Source: Arthrobacter sp. U41 (GTDB lineage Bacteria > Actinomycetota > Actinomycetes > Actinomycetales > Micrococcaceae). From it: a stretch of DNA of 64,000 bases. Below, in pieces: positions 40,931 to 50,138 of the stretch; positions within the stretch are counted from its first letter, which is position 1; each line of letters begins with the position of its first letter. The stretch covers positions 1,674,001 through 1,738,000 of the forward strand of contig NZ_CP015732.1 of the NCBI RefSeq assembly GCF_001750145.1, given 5' to 3'. A program made the translations under genes and the position numbers. The notes under the pieces are model-generated. The model was given only the letters and a program-made list of their open reading frames with translations. It did no database searches and was not told the origin of the DNA.

Positions 40931-41395
40931 ATGGAATACCAGAATTCTCAACCCGTTGCTGCTGCGGTGCCCGAGTTGCCCAGCACCGCGCCCATGACCG
41001 GCGGTGGCCGCACCGTCATTTCCGAAGCCGCCGTCGCGAAGGTCGCCGGCATCGCCGCCCGCGCCGTCCCCGGCGTCTACTCCCTGGGGACAGGCCCCTC
41101 CCGCGCGCTCGGCGCCTTCCGTGACGCCGTCGGCAGCTCGGACCACGCCGCCGGTGTCCGCGCCGAGGTCGGCGAAACCCAGGTGGCCGTCGACATTGAC
41201 CTGGTGGCGCTGTACGGCACTCCGCTTCACGCCCTGGCCGACCAGATTCGCGCCGCCGTGTATTCGGCGGTCGAAGAGCTTGTCGGGCTCCAGGTCATCG
41301 AAGTCAACATCGAGATCACCGACGTCCATGTGCCCGGCCCGCCCAAGACCGGCGGCCCGGCCGAGACCCGGCCTTCAAGGGAGGCAATCCAGTGA
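40931..41395 (+). CDS. Asp23/Gls24 family envelope stress protein
   Basis: 154 aa. Core Asp23 domain about 25-135: GGRTVISEAAVAKVAGIAAR, VDIDLVALYGTPLHALADQI, and VIEVNIEITDVHV. In Staphylococcus Asp23 is bound to the membrane by AmaP. The GGGGAG site is 6 nt upstream. First gene of a five-gene operon in which every junction overlaps by 4 nt. Confidence 0.9.
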   Translation: MEYQNSQPVAAAVPELPSTAPMTGGGRTVISEAAVAKVAGIAARAVPGVYSLGTGPSRALGAFRDAVGSSDHAAGVRAEVGETQVAVDIDLVALYGTPLHALADQIRAAVYSAVEELVGLQVIEVNIEITDVHVPGPPKTGGPAETRPSREAIQ

Positions 41396-41583
41396 ATCTG
41401 ACGGTTGTGGGGATCGCAGTGGGCGCCTTCGTGGCGTTCATGTCCTTCCAGTTCGGCGTCTGGGGTTTCCTGGGCGCCCTGCTCTTCATGGGGATCGGAG
41501 CCCTGCTGGGCCGTGCCGCGGAAGGGAAACTGGACCTGCGCAGCGTGCTTGACGCCCTCACGGGCCGGCGTTCCTCCTCATGA
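41392..41583 (+). CDS. DUF2273 small membrane protein
   Basis: 63 aa, two membrane helices (LTVVGIAVGAFVAFMSFQFG and VWGFLGALLFMGIGALLG) and a basic tail. DUF2273 proteins accompany Asp23/AmaP genes. ATGA overlaps at both ends. Confidence 0.85.
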   Translation: MNLTVVGIAVGAFVAFMSFQFGVWGFLGALLFMGIGALLGRAAEGKLDLRSVLDALTGRRSSS

Positions 41584-41963
41584 GCGGCACCGCTGGCGCT
41601 GTCCACACTGCCGCGATGGCGGGGGGGCACACCAGGATCAGCACCCAGGCGCTCACCAGCGTGGCGCAGGCTGCCGCCGCAGAAGCCCTCGGCGTCACCC
41701 CCCAGGAGGTTCGGGCGGAGTGGTCCGACGACGACGGACTGCTGGCCCTGTCCCTTGTCACGCCCATCACCGTCCCGTCGCTGACCGCTGTGCTGCGGGA
41801 CGCCGGACGGGTCACGGCCTTCGGGGGCTCAGTCTGGGACCGGGCCGTGGCCGCCAAAGCCGAGATCCTGCACCGCGTGACCGAACTGAGCGGCGCCCTG
41901 CTGAGCCGGGTGGACATCCGGATCAGCGGCGCCAGCATGAGTGAAGGAGGGCGTGTCCATTGA
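41580..41963 (+). CDS. Asp23/Gls24-related protein
   Basis: 127 aa. A divergent Asp23-like domain, with RISTQALTSVAQAAAAEALG at the start and SRVDIRISGAS near the end, which mirrors the last strand of the family. It overlaps both neighbours, so it should act with them at the membrane. Family membership is less sure than for the first gene. Confidence 0.7.
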   Translation: MSGTAGAVHTAAMAGGHTRISTQALTSVAQAAAAEALGVTPQEVRAEWSDDDGLLALSLVTPITVPSLTAVLRDAGRVTAFGGSVWDRAVAAKAEILHRVTELSGALLSRVDIRISGASMSEGGRVH

Positions 41964-42634
41964 GTCACCGCTTTGACCACCCTTCCAGCCACCGGAGCCC
42001 CGTCCCGGCTGCTCCCAACGCCGCACCCGCAGCCGGCAGTGACGCCCCCGCGGGGAACGGCGCCGGAGGCATGGAGGAGATCCTCAAACGCGAGACCCAC
42101 TCCTCACGGGCCGTGGCCTCGATCATCGCCGCCGTCCTCGTGATCGCGCTGTGCGTCTACGCCCTCCTGGAAACCGCGGTCCGGGCCATCGGACAGCCGC
42201 CCTGGCTCGTGGATCCGGAGACTGCAGCGGAACAGGTGGTGGCCCTCCCGAACGGGGTCCCGCCGCTCCTGCTTGGCGTCATGGGCGCAGTGTTGGTGAT
42301 GGCCGGTCTGTTCTTCTTCCTGACCGCGGTACTGCCCGGCCGCCGGGCCCGGCACCTGCTGCGGGACCGCCGCGCCGCCGTCGTGGTGGACGACGAGGTG
42401 ATTGCCTCCGCGCTGGCACGCCGTGCCCGGGTGGCAGCCAATTTGAGCCAGGATCAGGTAATGGTGACCGTGTCCCGGCAGCAGGTGGAGGTCAATGTCC
42501 GACCGACCTCCGGCGTGCCGCTGAGCCCGGATGCCGTCCGCGCCGCCGTGCGCGATGAGCTCCGGGACATGGGACCTTCCCCCCTGCCGGAGGTTCGGGT
42601 CAATGTGGCTGCGGCAGGAGTGATTGGCGCATGA
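41960..42634 (+). CDS. DUF6286-type membrane protein
   Basis: 224 aa from TTG 41960, which overlaps the upstream stop and has GGAGG 9 nt upstream. A Pro/Ala-rich N-terminus, two membrane helices (SIIAAVLVIALCVYALLETA and LLLGVMGAVLVMAGLFFFLT) and a C-terminal Asp23-like alpha/beta part (ALARRARVAANLSQDQVMVT, VEVNVRPTSGV). Confidence 0.75.
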   Translation: MSHRFDHPSSHRSPVPAAPNAAPAAGSDAPAGNGAGGMEEILKRETHSSRAVASIIAAVLVIALCVYALLETAVRAIGQPPWLVDPETAAEQVVALPNGVPPLLLGVMGAVLVMAGLFFFLTAVLPGRRARHLLRDRRAAVVVDDEVIASALARRARVAANLSQDQVMVTVSRQQVEVNVRPTSGVPLSPDAVRAAVRDELRDMGPSPLPEVRVNVAAAGVIGA

Positions 42635-43242
42635 ACGGCACCCCACGGATCCTCAACCGGATCCTGATCGGCATCCTCGGCCTCAAGCTCCTCGCCATCG
42701 GAATCCTGCTCCTCCTGCTCGCGGCTGTCCCCGCCGTAGGGCGCTGGTGGCAGGGCTGGTCCGCCGGCGTGTGGCGCATTTGGCGTGATCTGTTCGAACG
42801 CACCCGTTTCCCGGGGCGTGCGGATAGCTGGCTTTGGATTGTCGTGGTGCTGGCACTGCTGCTGGTGATTGGCGTCATGGTGGCCTGGATCGCCCAGCAG
42901 GGCAAGGGCAGGGCCAACCTGCTCGTGTCCGAAGAGGATCCGGGCGAGGTGCCCGGGAACGTGAGGATCGGCAGCGGCGTGGCCGAGCAGGCGCTCCGGG
43001 CGGCCCTGGCAGACCGTCCGGACCTGGCAGGCGTCACCGTCGCCACCTACGAATTCCGCGGCGAGCCGGCCCTGAAGATCAGGGTCCAGCCGCGCCAGGG
43101 AGTGGCCCCGCAACGGCTCGCGTCCGAGGTGTCCGCCCTCGTGGAGGCGCTCGACGTCGCGATCGGCAAACGCACCCCGGTGCTCATCCATATCGCCGCC
43201 GGTGCACGGTCGAGGTTCGGGCGCGCGGAGCGGGTCCGCTGA
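42631..43242 (+). CDS. amaP: AmaP-like alkaline-shock membrane anchor
   Basis: 203 aa. Two N-terminal helices (LIGILGLKLLAIGILLLLLA and WLWIVVVLALLLVIGVMVAW) and a C-terminal cytoplasmic domain of the AmaP type (VRIGSGVAEQALRAALADRP, TYEFRGEPALKIRVQPR). It should anchor the Asp23 proteins to the membrane. Last gene of the operon. Confidence 0.82.
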   Translation: MNGTPRILNRILIGILGLKLLAIGILLLLLAAVPAVGRWWQGWSAGVWRIWRDLFERTRFPGRADSWLWIVVVLALLLVIGVMVAWIAQQGKGRANLLVSEEDPGEVPGNVRIGSGVAEQALRAALADRPDLAGVTVATYEFRGEPALKIRVQPRQGVAPQRLASEVSALVEALDVAIGKRTPVLIHIAAGARSRFGRAERVR

Positions 43243-43378
43243 CCCGTCGGGGTGAGCTTTCGGCTATATCTTTTGCCAGGCAGGCCGGGGCGCCCCATGC
43301 CCGGATTCCGTTGAATCGGAGCGGGCTGGCACACAAATCAGGCTCCGGCACAAGAGTCTCCTTTCTGTAAAGGTTCGA

Positions 43379-43392
43379 TGTAAACGCTTGCA
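43379..43392 (+). promoter_or_regulatory. LacI-family operator
   Basis: TGTAAACGCTTGCA matches the LacI-type palindrome with central CG. It lies 88 nt before the sugar-binding lipoprotein gene, a suitable place for repression by the LacI protein at 47121-48176. Confidence 0.75.
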
Positions 43393-43479
43393 TTCCTTAC
43401 CGGATGGTGGTTATTGTGATGGGCACCACATGAACGCACCGCCGTTTTTTGTCCGGAACTCAGCGAGGAGCCCCCCAGA

Positions 43480-44766
43480 ATGAAGACACCGAAGTTCCTA
43501 CTTCCCGTAGCTACAGCAGGCGTTCTAGCCCTCACCCTCTCCGCCTGTGGCGGCGGAGGAGGCGGCGGCACGACCGCTGGCGGCGGAGACGCCGAGCAGG
43601 GCTTGGATGGCCGCGGTCCCATCACCTACGTCCAGGGCAAGGACAACAGCAACGTGGTCCGTCCCGTGATTGAAAAGTGGAACGCAGCCCACCCGAACGA
43701 GACAGTCACGTTCAAGGAGCAGACCGACCAGGCCGACCAGCAGCACGATGACCTCGTGCAGAACTTCCAGGCCAAGAACGCCAACTACGACGTTGTCAGC
43801 GTCGACGTGGTTTGGACGGCCGAGTTCGCCGCCAAGGGCTGGCTCCAGCCGCTCAAGGACAAGATGGCGCTGGACACCTCGGCGATGTTGAAGCCGACGG
43901 TGGAAGCGGCATCCTACAAGGGCACGCTCTACGCCGTTCCGAAGGACTCCGACGGCGGCATCCTTTACTACCGCAAGGACCTCGTCCCCACGGCGCCCAA
44001 GACCTGGGACGAGATGATGGGCATGTGCTCCATTGCCACGGAAAACAACATCGGTTGCTTCGCGGGCCAGTACGCCAAGTATGAGGGCCTCACGGTGAAC
44101 ACTGCGGAGGCAATCAACTCCACCGGAGGTTCCGTCCTCGACAAGGATGGTAAGCCGAACCTGAACACCCCCGAGGCCAAGGCCGGCCTCGAAAACCTTG
44201 TCAAGGCATATGCCGACGGCAACATCCCGAAGGAAGGCATCACCTTCCAGGAGGAGCAGGGCCGCCAGGCCTTCCAGGACGGCAAGCTGCTGTTCCACCG
44301 CAACTGGCCGTACGTGTACAACCTGGCCGTGACGGAAGGTTCCTCCAAGGTCAAGGATGTCCTTGGCATGGCGGCTCTGCCGGGCACGGACGGCCCCGGG
44401 GCATCGACGCTCGGCGGACACAGTGCCGCGGTGAGTGTCTACTCGAAGAACAAGGCCACTGCCCTGGACTTCCTGAAGTTCATCACCACCGAAGAAACCC
44501 AGAAGTTCTACGCCACGCAGGGTTCACTCGCCCCGGTCCTCTCCGCCCTGTACGACGACCAGGAACTTGTCGCCAAGCTGCCGTACCTGCCGGTGCTGAA
44601 GACCTCGATCGAGAACGCCGTGCCGCGTCCTGTTACCCCGTTCTACCCGGCTGTCACCAAGGCGATCCAGGAAAATGCCTACGCGGCCATCAAGGGTGAA
44701 AAGACCGTGGACGCGGCCTTGTCCGATATGCAGAAGTCCATCGAGTCCGCTAGCGCGGGACAGTAG
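43480..44766 (+). CDS. Sugar ABC transporter substrate-binding lipoprotein
   Basis: 428 aa. Lipobox LSAC (C23) followed by a Gly-rich linker, then a family 1 (maltose-type) solute-binding fold: VQNFQAKNANYDVVSVDVVW, DSDGGILYYRKDLVP, and DGKLLFHRNWPYVYN. Resembles trehalose/maltose-binding proteins of actinobacteria (LpqY/ThuE type); the ligand is not proven. Two permease genes follow; no ATPase is adjacent, so a shared MsiK-type ATPase is likely. Confidence 0.85.
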   Translation: MKTPKFLLPVATAGVLALTLSACGGGGGGGTTAGGGDAEQGLDGRGPITYVQGKDNSNVVRPVIEKWNAAHPNETVTFKEQTDQADQQHDDLVQNFQAKNANYDVVSVDVVWTAEFAAKGWLQPLKDKMALDTSAMLKPTVEAASYKGTLYAVPKDSDGGILYYRKDLVPTAPKTWDEMMGMCSIATENNIGCFAGQYAKYEGLTVNTAEAINSTGGSVLDKDGKPNLNTPEAKAGLENLVKAYADGNIPKEGITFQEEQGRQAFQDGKLLFHRNWPYVYNLAVTEGSSKVKDVLGMAALPGTDGPGASTLGGHSAAVSVYSKNKATALDFLKFITTEETQKFYATQGSLAPVLSALYDDQELVAKLPYLPVLKTSIENAVPRPVTPFYPAVTKAIQENAYAAIKGEKTVDAALSDMQKSIESASAGQ

Positions 44767-44773
44767 CCTCGCC

Positions 44774-45811
44774 ATGGCAACCGAACTGGGCCCGACGTCG
44801 GTCAAGGAACCGGCGTCGGGCGGGACCCCGATCCACCACGCGCCCAAGGGCGTCGGGGAGGATAACCGGATAGCGAGCCAGGGCCGTTGGGCATCCTGGC
44901 TGCTCGCGCCGACCGTCATCGCACTGGCCATCGTGATCGTCTACCCGATCATCAGCGCCATCGTGATGTCATTCGAGAAGGACGCAGGCCTTGACCCCGT
45001 CACGGGGCTGTTCACCGCGGGCGGCCCGGCCGGTTTCTCGAACTACGTCAACTGGATCGCCCAGCAGTGCGCCGCTCCCGGCGGCGGAACGGTGGCCTGC
45101 CCTCCCGGCACGCTGGGCGCGCAGTTCTGGTCAGCGACCGCAACCACCTTCTTCTTCACCGTCGTCACCGTGACGCTGGAGACAATTCTCGGCTTCTGGA
45201 TGGCGCTCATCATGGCCCGGACCTTCAAGGGCCGCAGCCTGGTCCGTGCCGCTGTCCTGGTTCCGTGGGCCATCCCCACCGCCGTCACGGCCCAGCTCTG
45301 GCTGTTCATCTTCGCCTTCGAGGGCATCGCCAACAAACTGTTCAACACCACCATCCTGTGGACGGGCAGCGAGTGGCCGGCCAAGTGGGCGGTCATCATC
45401 GCCGACACCTGGAAGACGACGCCGTTCATGGCGCTGTTGATCCTTGCCGGTCTGCAGATGATTCCTGCCGAGGTTTACGAAGCGGCCAAGGTCGACGGTG
45501 CGTCCGCCTGGCAGCGCTTCCGGATGATCACCCTGCCGCTGGTCAAGCCGGCGCTCATGGTCGCCATCCTCTTCCGTACCCTGGATGCCCTGCGTATGTT
45601 CGACCTTCCGTACATTTTGACGGAAGGTTCCAACAACACCACCACGCTTTCCATCCTGGTGATTAACCAGATCAGGCAAGGCTTCAACGCAGCCGCAGCC
45701 CTGTCCACCATTACCTTCATCATCATCTTCATTGTTGCCTTCATCTTCGTCCGCTTCCTTGGAGCGAACGTGGTGGAGCAGCAGACCGGCGCAGGTAAGG
45801 GGAAGAAATGA
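44774..45811 (+). CDS. Sugar ABC transporter permease (MalF-like)
   Basis: 345 aa. Cytoplasmic N-terminus of about 40 residues, six membrane segments, EAA loop VYEAAKVDGASAWQRFRMIT followed by LPLVKP. An unusual extracytoplasmic loop between helices 1 and 2 contains two Cys (QQCAAPGGGTVACPPG) that may form a disulfide. The frame is open to 44675, but ATG 44774 lies 7 nt after the binding-protein stop. Confidence 0.87.
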   Translation: MATELGPTSVKEPASGGTPIHHAPKGVGEDNRIASQGRWASWLLAPTVIALAIVIVYPIISAIVMSFEKDAGLDPVTGLFTAGGPAGFSNYVNWIAQQCAAPGGGTVACPPGTLGAQFWSATATTFFFTVVTVTLETILGFWMALIMARTFKGRSLVRAAVLVPWAIPTAVTAQLWLFIFAFEGIANKLFNTTILWTGSEWPAKWAVIIADTWKTTPFMALLILAGLQMIPAEVYEAAKVDGASAWQRFRMITLPLVKPALMVAILFRTLDALRMFDLPYILTEGSNNTTTLSILVINQIRQGFNAAAALSTITFIIIFIVAFIFVRFLGANVVEQQTGAGKGKK

Positions 45812-46695
45812 CCGCCGCGACCGAACTCCGGGCCAAGCAGGACCGGGGCCGCAAAGTAGCCCAAAACCGCGAGAAGTGGGCCCAGGGACGCACCTACATC
45901 AGCGCGGCCGTCATCCTGATCTGGTGCCTCGCGCCGGCGTACTGGATGGTGGTCACCGCGTTCCGCAACGTGGGCTTCACCTACGACACCTCGCTCCTGC
46001 CCACCCATGTCACGCTGGACAACTTCATCACCGCCTTCGACACCTCGTTCGGCAACAGGTTCGGCCAGGCGCTGCTGAACAGCGTGTTCATCGGCGTGAC
46101 GGTGACCGTGATCTCACTGGTGATCGGCGTCTTCGCGGCCTATGCCCTGGCGCGGTTGAACTTCCGGTTCAAGTACTTGGTGCTGGGCTTCATCCTGGGG
46201 GCGTCCATGTTCCCCGGCGTCGCCCTCATCACCCCGCTGTTCCAGCTGTTCACCAATATCGGCTGGATCGGCACCTACCAGGCGCTGATCATTCCGAACA
46301 TCTCCTTCGTGCTCCCGCTGACGGTCTACACCATGACCTCGTTCTTCCGGGAAATGCCGTGGGAGCTTGAAGAAGCGGCCCGCGTGGACGGCTGCACCCA
46401 GGGCCAGGCCTTCCGCAAGGTGATCATGCCGCTGGCTGCACCGGCTATCTTCACGACCGCGATCCTGGCGTTCATCTCCTCGTGGAACGAGTTCCTGATT
46501 GCCAGCCAGCTCTCCAATGATGCGACCCAACCCGTGACGGTGGCCATTGCCAACTTCGCCGGGGCCCAGCCGCAGCAGATTCCCTACACGGCCATCATGG
46601 CAGCTGGCACGATCGTCACCATTCCGCTGGTGATCCTGGTGCTGATTTTCCAGCGCAAAATCGTGGCCGGCCTCACCGCCGGCGCGGTCAAGTGA
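45808..46695 (+). CDS. Sugar ABC transporter permease (MalG-like)
   Basis: 295 aa, six membrane segments, EAA loop LEEAARVDGCTQGQAFRKVI followed by MPL. Overlaps the first permease by 4 nt (ATGA), so the two are made together. Completes the membrane part of the importer. Confidence 0.88.
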   Translation: MTAATELRAKQDRGRKVAQNREKWAQGRTYISAAVILIWCLAPAYWMVVTAFRNVGFTYDTSLLPTHVTLDNFITAFDTSFGNRFGQALLNSVFIGVTVTVISLVIGVFAAYALARLNFRFKYLVLGFILGASMFPGVALITPLFQLFTNIGWIGTYQALIIPNISFVLPLTVYTMTSFFREMPWELEEAARVDGCTQGQAFRKVIMPLAAPAIFTTAILAFISSWNEFLIASQLSNDATQPVTVAIANFAGAQPQQIPYTAIMAAGTIVTIPLVILVLIFQRKIVAGLTAGAVK

Positions 46696-46705
46696 CGGCA
46701 CCGCG

Positions 46706-46960
46706 ATGAGCGGAAAGCCGAACCATGGCCTGGTGCGCAGCGAGCATCGTCGGGTGCGCTCGGGGGAGGACTTCGACATCATCATCGGGCTGCTCGGGTT
46801 CTGGGCGCTGGTGCTGCTGGTGGTCACCGTCTGGATGGAGGTGACGGCCCAGCCCGCCCTTGGCTGGGCGCTGGGCCTGTTGGCCATGCTGCTGGCCTTG
46901 TACGGCATGATCCGGCTGCGCCGGCGCCTGCCCCAGAGGACGGCAACCCGGCACAACTAA
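46706..46960 (+). CDS. Small membrane protein downstream of the sugar permeases
   Basis: 84 aa with two membrane helices (GLLGFWALVLLVVTVWMEV and ALGWALGLLAMLLALYGMI) and a basic C-terminus. 10 nt after the permease gene and before a strong stem-loop, so it ends the operon. Similar small proteins accompany actinobacterial sugar importers; role unknown. Confidence 0.7.
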   Translation: MSGKPNHGLVRSEHRRVRSGEDFDIIIGLLGFWALVLLVVTVWMEVTAQPALGWALGLLAMLLALYGMIRLRRRLPQRTATRHN

Positions 46961-46963
46961 AGA

Positions 46964-47022
46964 ACGCGGGGTCACTTGCGGCCCATGCGTATGGGATTTA
47001 TGGGCCGCAAGTGACCCCGCGT
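46964..47022. terminator. 23-bp perfect stem-loop after the sugar operon
   Basis: Arms 46964-46986 and 47000-47022 pair without mismatch around a 13-nt loop; the left arm begins 3 nt after the stop. No T-tract. Confidence 0.78.
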
Positions 47023-47120
47023 AGCCCGGATGGGCTTTTGCTGCCGTGGGGAGGCACAGCTGATGCATGGCTGCGGAGGGCCGCGAGGCGCCTCCGCAGC
47101 CGGTCGACAAAGGGGACACG

Positions 47121-48176
47121 GTGGCAAAGACAACAGACAGGGCGCAGCGCGGCGGCCATTCCGGCGTCAGCATTGAGGACGTGGCCGCCGCAGCCGGAGT
47201 GTCAACCGCCACCGTGTCCCGGGCGGTCCGCGGTCTGCCCAGGGTATCGCCGGCCACGCGGGAGAAAATCCTGGGTATCGCCGAAACCCTGGGCTATGTG
47301 GCCTCCTCCTCGGCGTCCGGGCTGGCCACCGGGCGCACCAGGACCATCGGCGTGCTGGCCCCGTTCGTGAGCCGCTGGTTCTTCTCCAAATCCATCGAGG
47401 GCGCGGACCGGGAACTGCACGCCCGGCAGTACAACCTCTCGCTGTTCAATCTGGGCGGCCACGGCAGCAACCGTGAACGGCTCTTCAGCAAAACCATGGT
47501 CTACAAGCAGATCGACGCGCTGCTCGTGCTCTGTATGGCACTGACGCATGAGGAGATCGAACACCTGCAAAAAATCGACATCCCCATGATCGTTGTCGGC
47601 GGGCATGTCGAGGAGTGCCCCTACATCGGGATCGACGACTACGCCGCCGCCGCAACCGCCGTGCGGCACCTCATCGACCTCGGCCACACCGAGATCGCCC
47701 TGCTGCACGGCGACGACGAAACCGACCTCAACTTCGACGTACCCAGGGTCCGGATCAAGGCCTTCCAGGACGTGATGTCGGAAGCCGGACTGAAGGTCCG
47801 GGACGAATGGGACGAGTGGGGTGACTTCACGGTCCGCAGCGGCCAGGACGCCTTCCACCGGCTCTGGGACAGGCCTGGGCCGAAGCCCACCGCGATCTTC
47901 TGCGCCTCCGATGAGATGGCCATGGGGATCATCTTTGAAGCCAACCGTGCCGGAGCTCGGGTTCCGGAGGATTTGTCCGTGATCGGGATCGACGACCACG
48001 ACTTTTCCGAAGCCATGGGTCTCACCACGGTCAGGCAGCGCCCTGACGAGCAGGCAGAACTGGGCACCAAGATGCTCCTGGACGAGCTCGACGGGATCGC
48101 CGGGGCGGTGCGCTCCACGATTGCCCCGCACGAGTTGATCGTCCGGAACACGACGGCGCCGCCGCGGCAGCTCTGA
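47121..48176 (+). CDS. LacI-family transcriptional repressor
   Basis: 351 aa. N-terminal HTH (SIEDVAAAAGVSTATVSRAV) with hinge helix, then a periplasmic-binding-type effector domain (TIGVLAPFVSRWFFSKSIEG, FCASDEMAMGIIFEA, SVIGIDDHDFSEAMGLTTVR). GTG 47121 with GGGGA upstream is chosen; the frame opens at 47067. Placed directly after the sugar importer operon, with a LacI-type site in front of that operon, it is the probable local repressor. Confidence 0.88.
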   Translation: MAKTTDRAQRGGHSGVSIEDVAAAAGVSTATVSRAVRGLPRVSPATREKILGIAETLGYVASSSASGLATGRTRTIGVLAPFVSRWFFSKSIEGADRELHARQYNLSLFNLGGHGSNRERLFSKTMVYKQIDALLVLCMALTHEEIEHLQKIDIPMIVVGGHVEECPYIGIDDYAAAATAVRHLIDLGHTEIALLHGDDETDLNFDVPRVRIKAFQDVMSEAGLKVRDEWDEWGDFTVRSGQDAFHRLWDRPGPKPTAIFCASDEMAMGIIFEANRAGARVPEDLSVIGIDDHDFSEAMGLTTVRQRPDEQAELGTKMLLDELDGIAGAVRSTIAPHELIVRNTTAPPRQL

Positions 48177-48202
48177 CAAGCCGCTGTTCGGAAGGCCGGC
48201 AG

Positions 48203-49135
48203 TCAGGAAGCGCGGGCCAGCTGCCGGATCGGGATCCAGCGGGACGCCAGCCGCCGGTAGGCGGCGGCCGCGCCGGTCATGTCCCCTTCGGCCAGGCACT
48301 CAATGCCGAGCCGCACATCCATGGGGGAGTCATCCGGGTAGACCTTGTCCGCGACTGCGCCATAATCCAGTTCCACCACCGACTCCGGGTGGAAGAGTTC
48401 CAGCCATTCGGTGAGCTGGGTCAGGTCCTCGAGCATGTCCAGATCCGGCGCGGCGAGGGCCAGGTGGGCCACCGCGTAGCGGACCCGCTCCAGGGCTTCG
48501 CCAATCGTCGCACGGATGCGCACGGTGACAATGTGCCCGTCGGATTCCACCACGTCCGTGGGGTCCGATTCCTGGAACAGGCAGAACCAGCTGAACGGGA
48601 TGCCCCAGGTGGACGCCCGGGTGTGCACGCGGCCCAGGCCTGCGTGGGCCCGCGCGTCGTTGATGCGTTCCTGGTGCTTGTCGCGCTGTTCCTCCGGAAT
48701 CAGCAGCTGGGCCAGCGGCCCGTGGATCCCCTCCATCAAGGCGTTGGCGGCCAGCCCGGCCCGGAGCACCAGCTGGCTGGGGCAATACAGCAGTTTCTCC
48801 GGTTCACCGGCTGCGGCCCGAGCCCGGGTGTCCCCGGCAGCCGGGGCTGCGGGGCCGCCGTCGGCTGTGGCCGGGGGAGCGGTTTTCGGGGGCGGGGCAA
48901 TGACCCGGACCAAGTCCGTCGCCCCGGTGGGGAATGGGTCCCCGCCCGGGCGGGTGATGCGGCCCAGAGAGGCCAGCAGCTCAGCGTTTTCGACGGCCGC
49001 GCGGGAAACGCTGCGGGCTCCCGCCGCGCGCAAGGCCTCCTGCTGTTCGGCCGGGAACGCCGCCAGGGGTTCGTAAATGCGCAGCGCGGAGGAGAAAGGC
49101 AGCCCGGCCTGTCCCCGGTAGAGGTTGCCCGTCAT
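48203..49135 (-). CDS. Conserved actinobacterial protein of unknown function
   Basis: 310 aa. Recognisable blocks are an N-terminal YRGQAGLPFSSALRIYEPLA, a variable Ala/Pro-rich linker (about 75-110), and a C-terminal helical domain (ERVRYAVAHLALAAPDLDML, TQLTEWLELFHPESVVELDY). No catalytic motif or membrane segment. Starts 31 nt after the exonuclease III stop on the same strand, so it may be co-transcribed. Confidence 0.65.
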   Translation of the reverse strand: MTGNLYRGQAGLPFSSALRIYEPLAAFPAEQQEALRAAGARSVSRAAVENAELLASLGRITRPGGDPFPTGATDLVRVIAPPPKTAPPATADGGPAAPAAGDTRARAAAGEPEKLLYCPSQLVLRAGLAANALMEGIHGPLAQLLIPEEQRDKHQERINDARAHAGLGRVHTRASTWGIPFSWFCLFQESDPTDVVESDGHIVTVRIRATIGEALERVRYAVAHLALAAPDLDMLEDLTQLTEWLELFHPESVVELDYGAVADKVYPDDSPMDVRLGIECLAEGDMTGAAAAYRRLASRWIPIRQLARAS

Positions 49136-49166
49136 TGGATCACACCGCTTCCGTGGTGGGCGTTCA

Positions 49167-49973
49167 TCAGTCGCTCAGCTCCACGATCACGGGGGCGTGG
49201 TCCGAGGCGCCCTTGCCCTTGCGTTCCTCGCGGTCGATCGCTGCGCCGGTGACCCGGGACGCCAGGGCGGGGGAGGCGAGGACAAAGTCGATCCGCATGC
49301 CCTCCTTCTTCGGGAAACGCAGCTGGGTGTAGTCCCAGTAGGTGTAGACGCCCGGCCCGGGGATGTGCGGCCGGACCACGTCCTGGAAGCCCGCCTCCTC
49401 GAAGGCGTGGAACGCCGCCCGTTCCGGCTCGCTGACGTGGGTGAGGCCCTCCGTGCGGAAGTAGTCGATGTCCCAGACGTCGTCGTCCTGCGGGGCGATG
49501 TTCCAGTCGCCCATCAGGGCGATCTGCGCTTCGGGATCTTCCCGGATCCAGCCCTCGGCGTGGGTCCGCAGCGTATCCAGCCAGCTGAGCTTGTACGGCA
49601 TGTGCTCGTCGTCCAGTGCCCGGCCGTTGGGGACGTAGAGGCTCCAGACCCTGATGCCGCCGCAGGTGGCGCCGATGGCACGGGCCTCCTGCACGGCATC
49701 CTTGCCGCTCTTGCCGAAGAGGGGCTGGTCCAGGAAGGTGCGCTCGACGTCGGCGAGCCCCACCCGGGAGGCGATCGCCACACCGTTCCACTGGCTCACG
49801 CCGAAGTGCGCGACTTCGTAACCCATGTTCTCAAACAGCTCCCAGGGGAAGTTGTCGTCCTTGCACTTGGTTTCCTGGATGGCCAGGACATCACAGTCGG
49901 TGCGCTGAAGCCAGGCTTCAACACGGTCAGCACGGGCGCGGAGCGAATTCACATTCCAGGTAGCAATCTTCAC
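49167..49973 (-). CDS. xthA: Exodeoxyribonuclease III (AP endonuclease)
   Basis: 268 aa, cytoplasmic base-excision repair nuclease of the ExoIII/EEP family. Motifs: ATWNVNSLRARADRV, LAIQETKCKDDNFP (metal-binding Glu), SLYVPNGR, MGDWNIAP, and the closing SDHAPVIVEL (Asp-His). GTG 49973 is chosen because family members begin VKIATWNVNS here and AGGGATT precedes it; the frame is open to 50024. Confidence 0.93.
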   Translation of the reverse strand: MKIATWNVNSLRARADRVEAWLQRTDCDVLAIQETKCKDDNFPWELFENMGYEVAHFGVSQWNGVAIASRVGLADVERTFLDQPLFGKSGKDAVQEARAIGATCGGIRVWSLYVPNGRALDDEHMPYKLSWLDTLRTHAEGWIREDPEAQIALMGDWNIAPQDDDVWDIDYFRTEGLTHVSEPERAAFHAFEEAGFQDVVRPHIPGPGVYTYWDYTQLRFPKKEGMRIDFVLASPALASRVTGAAIDREERKGKGASDHAPVIVELSD

Positions 49974-50138
49974 AATCCCTAACTTACCGAACTTGTCTGC
50001 CGGACGAAGCTGCCCGCCGGCCACGCCCTCTGGAATTTAGTAGGAAGTCCGAGTATATTCAGGACTGGAAGATGACGTGGGTCACAGGCGGCCCGGCCGT
50101 CACCACGGCAATCACACGGTGCAAAGGAGCATTCCATT